Both the position numbers and the translations under genes were made by a program. The notes under the pieces are model-generated. The model had not been told where the DNA came from. It ran no database searches and was given only the letters and a program-made list of their open reading frames with translations. From Reutealis trisperma (taxonomy: Eukaryota; Streptophyta; Magnoliopsida; Malpighiales; Euphorbiaceae): a stretch of DNA of 64,000 nt. Below, piece by piece: positions 58,819 through 64,000 of this stretch. Where the stretch lies: assembly GCA_947687605.1 (NCBI GenBank), contig CANTUT010001530.1:16001-80000 (forward strand), read 5' to 3'. Within the stretch, counting starts at the first letter, position 1. Each line of letters opens with the position of its first letter.

Positions 58819-59354
58819 TTTGGGGAATGTGTGCTTTTCCTAGTACCCATAAGGGCTAGAGGAAAGATCCCCTTTATTTCATTTGTTTTGATATTGTAAT
58901 AATTAAGTCAGATTTATCTTTCCTATTTATTTATTATTGCCATTCCATCACATCATATATATACATATATGTTCATTCATCATTATATTTTTTGTTCATG
59001 CATACACAAAAATTCAATTTTAAGAGTTATTTTGCATTTCAGGCCAAACTAAAGAAAGTAGCATTTTTTTAACTGTGTAATTACCAAAACTTGATCCCCG
59101 AGCCCTCCTTGGTCACTCGTGGATTGGTGCACTTTTCCATTGGGATAAACCAAGTTATTTTGGAGTCAATCATGTTGGGTTTTCTTTAATTTTCCCAATT
59201 AAAATAAATAAATTAAAGTGGCGACTCACTTCTCAACCTTCAAAATACAAAAATCAATTTTCCAAACTCACAGCGAGTTCCAATCGTGGAGTTTCTCCCG
59301 AGGAGCATTTCGATCCCTTCGCAGACCGGACCGGTGCTCGGGCGAGGCCTCATA
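58819..59354 (+). repeat. Truncated 3' LTR of the Tat/Ogre-like element
   Basis: It corresponds to the last ~536 bp of the 5' LTR (from TTATTTTGGGGAATGTGTGC) and ends GAGGCCTCATA next to the GTGGT duplication. The missing part and the missing pol were removed in one deletion whose left breakpoint is inside gag. Confidence 0.88.
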
Positions 59355-59613
59355 GTGGTGTTTCTCACTTTTGAGCTCACAACTCATCCAATTTCTTGTG
59401 CAAGTCTCTCATTTCCTCACGCATAGCTTGTACCTCTTGCGAAGATGCTTGCTCACTGGAGCCAATGGTCGGTGCCCTTGAATTGGATCTTTCTCTTAAC
59501 CGTATAGGTATGGAGGTAGCATTCGATGCAGTGTCTGATATGACATCATCACTTGCCCTGATTGGCTTGGCAGCTATGCGAAGCTTCTTTTTAGGAGGCA
59601 TTTTGCTTATCAC
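59355..59613 (-). pseudogene. Chromovirus gag, N-terminal part
   Basis: From ATG 59613 (or the internal Met at 59601) the frame reads MPPKKKLRIAAKPIRASDDV, RLRERSNSRAPT and REEMRDLHKKLDEL. It then meets stops before the nested Tat-like element at 59354 and continues as gag at 51689. Confidence 0.75.
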
Positions 59614-59639
59614 AATGAGGGAATTTAATACTAACCCTT

Positions 59640-59935
59640 TCTAATCTATTTAACCCCACCATTATACTATCATAACATCATTAATTTATCCTAAGTATTT
59701 ATCATATCTTATCACTAAGCACATGTCATATATATATCACATATCACATAGTTTAGCACATATCACATATCATAATCAAATAGCATATATCTCCTAATAT
59801 GAAAATAATCTCTTATCATGATAAGCCAATCATATCATAACAATAAAAGAAATCACTTCCTACTAAGCAACTAGGCAGTTAAAGGAAAATATCATTCATA
59901 TCATATAAGGTACTATGCTGTTATGTTGATCATCA
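59640..59935 (-). other. Spacer between ORF0 and gag of the chromovirus
   Basis: This is A/T-rich DNA with TATCACATATCATA repeats at about 59730-59790, matching the spacer of the deleted copy at 25780-25870. There is no coding frame. Confidence 0.6.
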
Positions 59936-60382
59936 TCAACTACTCGTCCTAGCTCTCGTGTGTCCACCACTAAGGCAATTGAGAGCGATATGGCTATTGC
60001 TGCCACATCGGTAATAAAGGAGATCTCCATCCTGACGGCAATTAGTTAAAGATAAAGACCTCACTGGTGAGTAATCTTCCCCATGCTCAACAATCCCTAC
60101 CTTAAGCTATTCCACATATTCCCTCAAGGCATGAATCAAAAGCCTAAGATATTGGCTTTCTTCCTTCAAGTATGAATAGTCATCCTCCAATTTCTGAATC
60201 TTACTATAAACCCAATCATGATCCAGGCACTCCTTAGGGTCCTCCACATCATCAGGGGTCTCCTCTCTTACAGGGCGAATCACATACACGACTTTCTCAA
60301 ACATCTCTAGTCAAGTCCTCTTATAGGTCATACGGGGTGCTATGGGTCGCAGTCCTTAAGTAGGGGTAATCTTTTTGGTCAT
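59936..60382 (-). pseudogene. Pre-gag ORF0: coiled coil plus CCHC-type knuckle
   Basis: From ATG 60382-60380 to TGA 59938-59936 a single 149-codon frame is interrupted by only three stops and has no frameshift. It reads MTKKITPT, YKRT, DPKECLDHDWVYSKIQKLED, YLKEESQYLRLLIHALREYV, EDYSPVRSLSL and LYYRCGSNSHIALNC. The middle has heptad-like Leu/Ile spacing suggesting a coiled coil. The end is a CX2CX4HX4C knuckle with its first Cys changed to Tyr; the deleted copy at 25129-25628 still has it. It lies between PBS and gag, on the gag strand, about 320 bp before gag. Its ATG directly follows an ACAG, so it could be the start of a spliced exon. I do not recognise the protein; RNA or DNA binding is inferred from the knuckle. 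Confidence 0.7.
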
Positions 60383-60613
60383 CTGTTACAAGAATTATAA
60401 GGCAAGTAACAATATCAAGGATTACTAAGACCTATTAGGATTTCACAGAACTATGCTAGCGACAGACTATGAGTGACATGACAAGAAAAATTCCTATGCT
60501 CCAGGATTACACTTAATTAATCCAATAAATAGACAAGCCTAAACTAGACTTTTAAAACTACGGCTCCGACACCAACTTGACACTGGTTAAATGGCAATAA
60601 AGGAAAATCTATA
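60383..60613 (-). other. 5' leader of the chromovirus with a partial PBS duplication
   Basis: A second PBS-like stretch (GCTCCGACACCA against GCTCTGATACCA on the plus strand) lies at 60563-60574, 51 bp from the true PBS. A roughly 50-bp tandem duplication therefore includes the PBS. The deleted copy lacks it. Confidence 0.6.
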
Positions 60614-60625
60614 GCTCTGATACCA
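60614..60625 (-). promoter_or_regulatory. Primer-binding site, initiator tRNA-Met type
   Basis: The minus strand reads TGGTATCAGAGC four bases after the LTR end at 60630. The same PBS is used by the deleted copy. Confidence 0.87.
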
Positions 60626-60629
60626 ACTT

Positions 60630-62960
60630 TGTCACATCTCAATTTTAGAGATATGATGGTCCTAGAACATGGGGAGACATAAGGTCACCCACTCCCACAG
60701 AACCCATTTACACATATAAAAATCATGCCTAGGATCATACCAAACTTGATGTATTAACGTCAATATTCAATATCATGGGAAAACTCTATATGTGGAAGAA
60801 TATTTTAACAAATACTTTGAAAACACCTCATACAAAAATAATGTTTAAAGTCTTAAAATAAATCATCAATAATTAATATCCCATAATAAACTTCCCAGAG
60901 TGTCTATGAATATCTCTTTATAACATAGTATTATTAAAGACTTTGACAAGGAATCCTTAGAATGCTTGAGCTATCACATTGCCTCCTTACATTTGCTCAC
61001 CTGAACCACATAAGGAAGAAGTGGTGAGATAGATGATCTCAATGAGTAAACAATATAGCACATACATTAACATATATTCCTTTGAAAAGGAAACTCATAG
61101 CTTATACATATAATTCATGATTTACAATTCATGAATCAAGTTGCAATTTAGCAAGGTTTTCAATTTAGCAAGTTTGCAGAAATCACACTTATAACACATA
61201 GTGAGTGAAGGTTGTTGCCCTATCACTCGAACACATAGAGGAGAGGCGGCATTAAACCAAATTCCAACTCCTATCACATAGAAGATATAAAGCTGATCAA
61301 GCCCTATGGCTAGAACTGCCCCTTCTAGATGAGGTGGATACACTACCCCTATCCATCGAGTTAAGACCGCGTGCATAGGTTTTGATGATTTCCTACATCG
61401 ACACGAGGATTCTGCATAAAGGTTAAAGATACCATAGCTAGAGCTAATAGTAATCACATATAAGAATAACATTTAAGGCAACAATAATATGTATCATGAT
61501 AACAACAGCAGTTTAACTTTTCAAATGAAAGATACAAGAATAGTGTAGTTCCAAAAAGAATATAAGTTAAGGCAATAATCACAAAGGTGTTATCATTGGA
61601 AAATTAAAAATGCTTTTTGGACCAATTGTCCTTTGGCAGCCCAAGCTTAACATCGAAATCATATAATCATAATTTAGGATAGAAAGGACTTAGGTTTCAA
61701 AGATATCAAAGGCTCGCATAACATGATACCACATACTTATAATATAACATAATGTTTACTCATCTTGTGGTTCCTTCACTCCTAGTACACATAGCTCTTT
61801 TTGAACCTCAAGGCTCCTCAAGCTCTAACAAAATATTTAATTCAATATTTAGTATTTATTTAATCATGATGCTATCCTATCCCATAACTATCCCATACCC
61901 ATATAACATTCACATATACTTAGAGTTGCACATATAAGTGCACCTTATCGCTTGCACATATATGTTAACTTTAAAAGTCTTGTACACTTAACTTTTATAG
62001 GCCCATATGAAAACACATCACAATCATGTTAATACCTTTCTAAGGTCAACACAATATCATTATCTTAATATCATTTTACTTTGACAATCATCTTAGTACA
62101 CTTAACACTTCCCTATATGTCAACTTAACAAATAACCTTTCAAGTATCATGCTTATCTCGTATGACTAATTTAATCAATCAATCTCTTCATGAATTTGAG
62201 ATCATTAATTCATTATTAAGTCATCATACAACCTACTTCCATATTATCCAATCACATTCACATATTAATCACAATGTAAGGTTAAGATACCTTAAGTATA
62301 CCAAATTGCCTCTAGACTTGTCTAGGGTCATTCTTTCAACCAATGTGCAATTTAACCATTTATCATTCATACATACATGTCAATAACTAACAAAATACAT
62401 CACTAAAATTTATAGACATTAGGATACAAATTTCAATGTAGGTCGAATGCCCATTAAAGAAAGAAAACTGAATTTTCTTACTTCTTGCACTTTTCGTCTA
62501 TTACAGTAATATGTCGAAACATGGTTTAAACAAAGACTTTTCATGTAATCAAAATAAAAATCATTTTAGAACATAAATATATAGGAATCAGCACATATAT
62601 AAATCCATATGCATGAAACTTTCCAACTTTATGTTGTAGGATGAAAAACCATGAGTTTTCTTGTTTTTGGTACTTTTCGGTCATTACAGCAATATGTAAA
62701 CATGTGATTTAAATCATTATTTTTCATTCAATCACAATAAATATTATTTTAGTAAACTAATACACACCAATTGGCAGCCATAGATATTTATTATGCAACA
62801 AAATTCCAAGTTTAGGGTTCAAAGTGAAAATCATGAGTTTTCTAGCTTTCCAGTGTTTTCCGAGCATTATAGTAATACGTAAACACATGATTTAAATTAG
62901 TATTTTTCATCTAAACAAAACAAATATTAGTTTAGGATTCCATCATGCACAAATTGGCAA

Positions 62961-63049
<89 letters not shown>

Positions 63050-64000
63050 CATAGAATTTTCAAACTTTTAAGTTCTAGAACGAAAACAATGAATTTTCTT
63101 GTTTTTTGAAACTTTTCGATCATTACAGTAATATGCATAAATATGATTTAATTCAATATTTTTCATCTAAACACATCAAAAATCCATTTAGAACATAATC
63201 ATACAAAAATTACCCCCCTCTTGTAATGTTTATGCATGGAAAATTTCAATTTTGAGTTGTAGGATTCACCTTTGGAGAAATCATGTAGAGAGGTTGGTGT
63301 TTTTAGTAGAAAAATCGATTTCTCTCACAAGAAATCACATAGGCTGAATTTAATAAATAAAATTCCATAAATACTTAGTTTCAAATAGTTTTCCCATAGT
63401 TAGTTTCATAGAAATCAAATAACAAATTGAAATGAGCGATTAACTTACGAATACGATCAAGAAATCACAAAGTTGAAAGTGTTTTGAGAATTTAGCTAGA
63501 GAGAATTATTTTGAGAGAATTTTTCTGTCAAAATAATAAAATAACAGAATGTGGCTACTGAAATTCTAGGGTTGGCCAAATTTTCTTGAATTTATATGTA
63601 GGGTTTTGGGTAATTTCCAAAATTATCCTTGATGAGCTAGGTTAGGAGGGTTTTAGTGTAGTTGGCTTTTAGGTATTTGGGCTTTTTATTTAATTTAGGG
63701 GCTAATTATAGGTAATTAAAATAATTATTTTTTTCTTATTATTTTCTATAAAATTTTCTCCAAATCATTTATTTAAAAATTATTTTTTAATACTCATAAA
63801 ATTATTTTATGCTTAAAAATTGTCTTTTTGCATGAAAGTTCATTTTATGTAAAATTTATGCTAATACACTTAATGTAAATTATTTATTTTACAATAATAA
63901 TTCATATTATGCATATTAAAATTAATTTAACATGTCACATACTATCAATCACATAGCACATAACTTCCTATAAAAGTACACACTTAGTTTCGATAGTTCT
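60630..64000 (-). repeat. 5' LTR of the Tekay-like chromovirus, cut by the window end
   Basis: The minus-strand end is GATGTGACA at 60630. The sequence parallels 38510-40992 and 46441-47229 of the 3' LTR, with the ~183-bp array at about 62425-63235. By comparison with the 3' LTR, only about 50-60 bp of LTR remain beyond position 64000. Confidence 0.88.
62963..63047. repeat. (AT)42 microsatellite in the 5' LTR
   Basis: An uninterrupted AT run of about 85 bp sits inside one unit of the ~183-bp array. The same position in the 3' LTR (about 40760-40780) has only ATATATGTATATAAT. Confidence 0.93.

Larger units (their letters stand above)
51690..59354 (+). mobile_element. Tat/Ogre-like Ty3/gypsy retrotransposon, internally deleted
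   Basis: The layout is 5' LTR 51690-53272, PBS region, long repetitive leader, gag 54964-58818 (split by a solo LTR), then directly the last 536 bp of a 3' LTR (58819-59354). The 5-bp duplication GTGGT is at 51685-51689 and 59355-59359. Protease, RT, RNase H, integrase and about 1 kb of the 3' LTR are missing. It is inserted in the chromovirus gag, opposite orientation. Confidence 0.9.
38510..64000 (-). mobile_element. Tekay/Del-like chromovirus (Ty3/gypsy), nearly complete, running off the window
   Basis: Read on the minus strand: 5' LTR (64000 and beyond to 60630), PBS, ORF0, gag, protease, RT, RNase H, integrase, chromodomain, PPT and 3' LTR (47229-38510). Nested inside are a CACTA element (40993-46437) and a Tat-like element (51690-59354). 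The chromodomain after integrase, the iMet PBS and the ~3.2-kb LTRs place it in the Tekay/Del chromovirus lineage. Many stop codons make it inactive. It is inserted in the Athila element. Its outer target duplication cannot be read here. Confidence 0.88.

Overview
The window is nuclear DNA of a dicot-type flowering plant: very AT-rich, with spliced genes, an LRR receptor kinase with its intron inside the kinase domain, and nested plant-type LTR retrotransposons. I cannot name the species. The left 13 kb is gene-bearing and carries small DNA elements. The remaining 50 kb is nested transposable elements.

Left part (1-14700): a non-autonomous hAT element (152-1406) with a perfect 8-bp target duplication; a decayed OTU-type deubiquitinase gene on the minus strand (4146 to about 6265); one intact gene, a PEPR-like LRR receptor kinase on the minus strand (8009-11387, one 76-bp intron, 1100 aa); a roughly 1.9-kb inverted-repeat element full of GTACAT-type repeats (about 11735-13655); and a 781-bp MULE-like element (13908-14688) between 11-bp direct repeats.

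Middle part (about 15480-38509): an old Athila-type Ty3/gypsy element on the minus strand with degraded gag, protease, RT, RNase H and integrase (33440-38509). Between its integrase and its 3' untranslated part lie an unrecognised decayed coding stretch (32540-33129) and an intron-free pseudogene of a LOG cytokinin-activating enzyme. A 9.9-kb Tekay/Del-like chromovirus derivative (21717-31642) splits that pseudogene, so its two halves sit at 32154-31643 and 21716-21565. The derivative's 3' LTR is in turn split by a Tat-type solo LTR (28505-30176). A Tekay solo LTR (16352-19719) sits in the Athila 3' region.

Right part (38510-64000 and beyond): a nearly complete Tekay/Del chromovirus on the minus strand, with a 5' LTR from 60630 past the window end, iMet-type PBS, an extra small ORF before gag (ORF0: coiled coil plus CCHC knuckle), gag, PR, RT, RNase H, integrase, chromodomain, PPT and 3' LTR (38510-47229). 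A 5445-bp CACTA element (40993-46437) interrupts its 3' LTR. A Tat/Ogre-like element (51690-59354) interrupts its gag and itself contains another solo LTR (55137-58111). Target duplications read at six insertion sites let most of the insertion order be deduced.

The only clearly functional protein gene is the PEPR-like kinase. The points I find most unusual are the spliced LOG sequence inside an Athila element, the extra pre-gag CCHC ORF shared by two Tekay copies, the roughly 183-bp tandem array inside the Tekay LTRs, and the multiply broken OTU gene.
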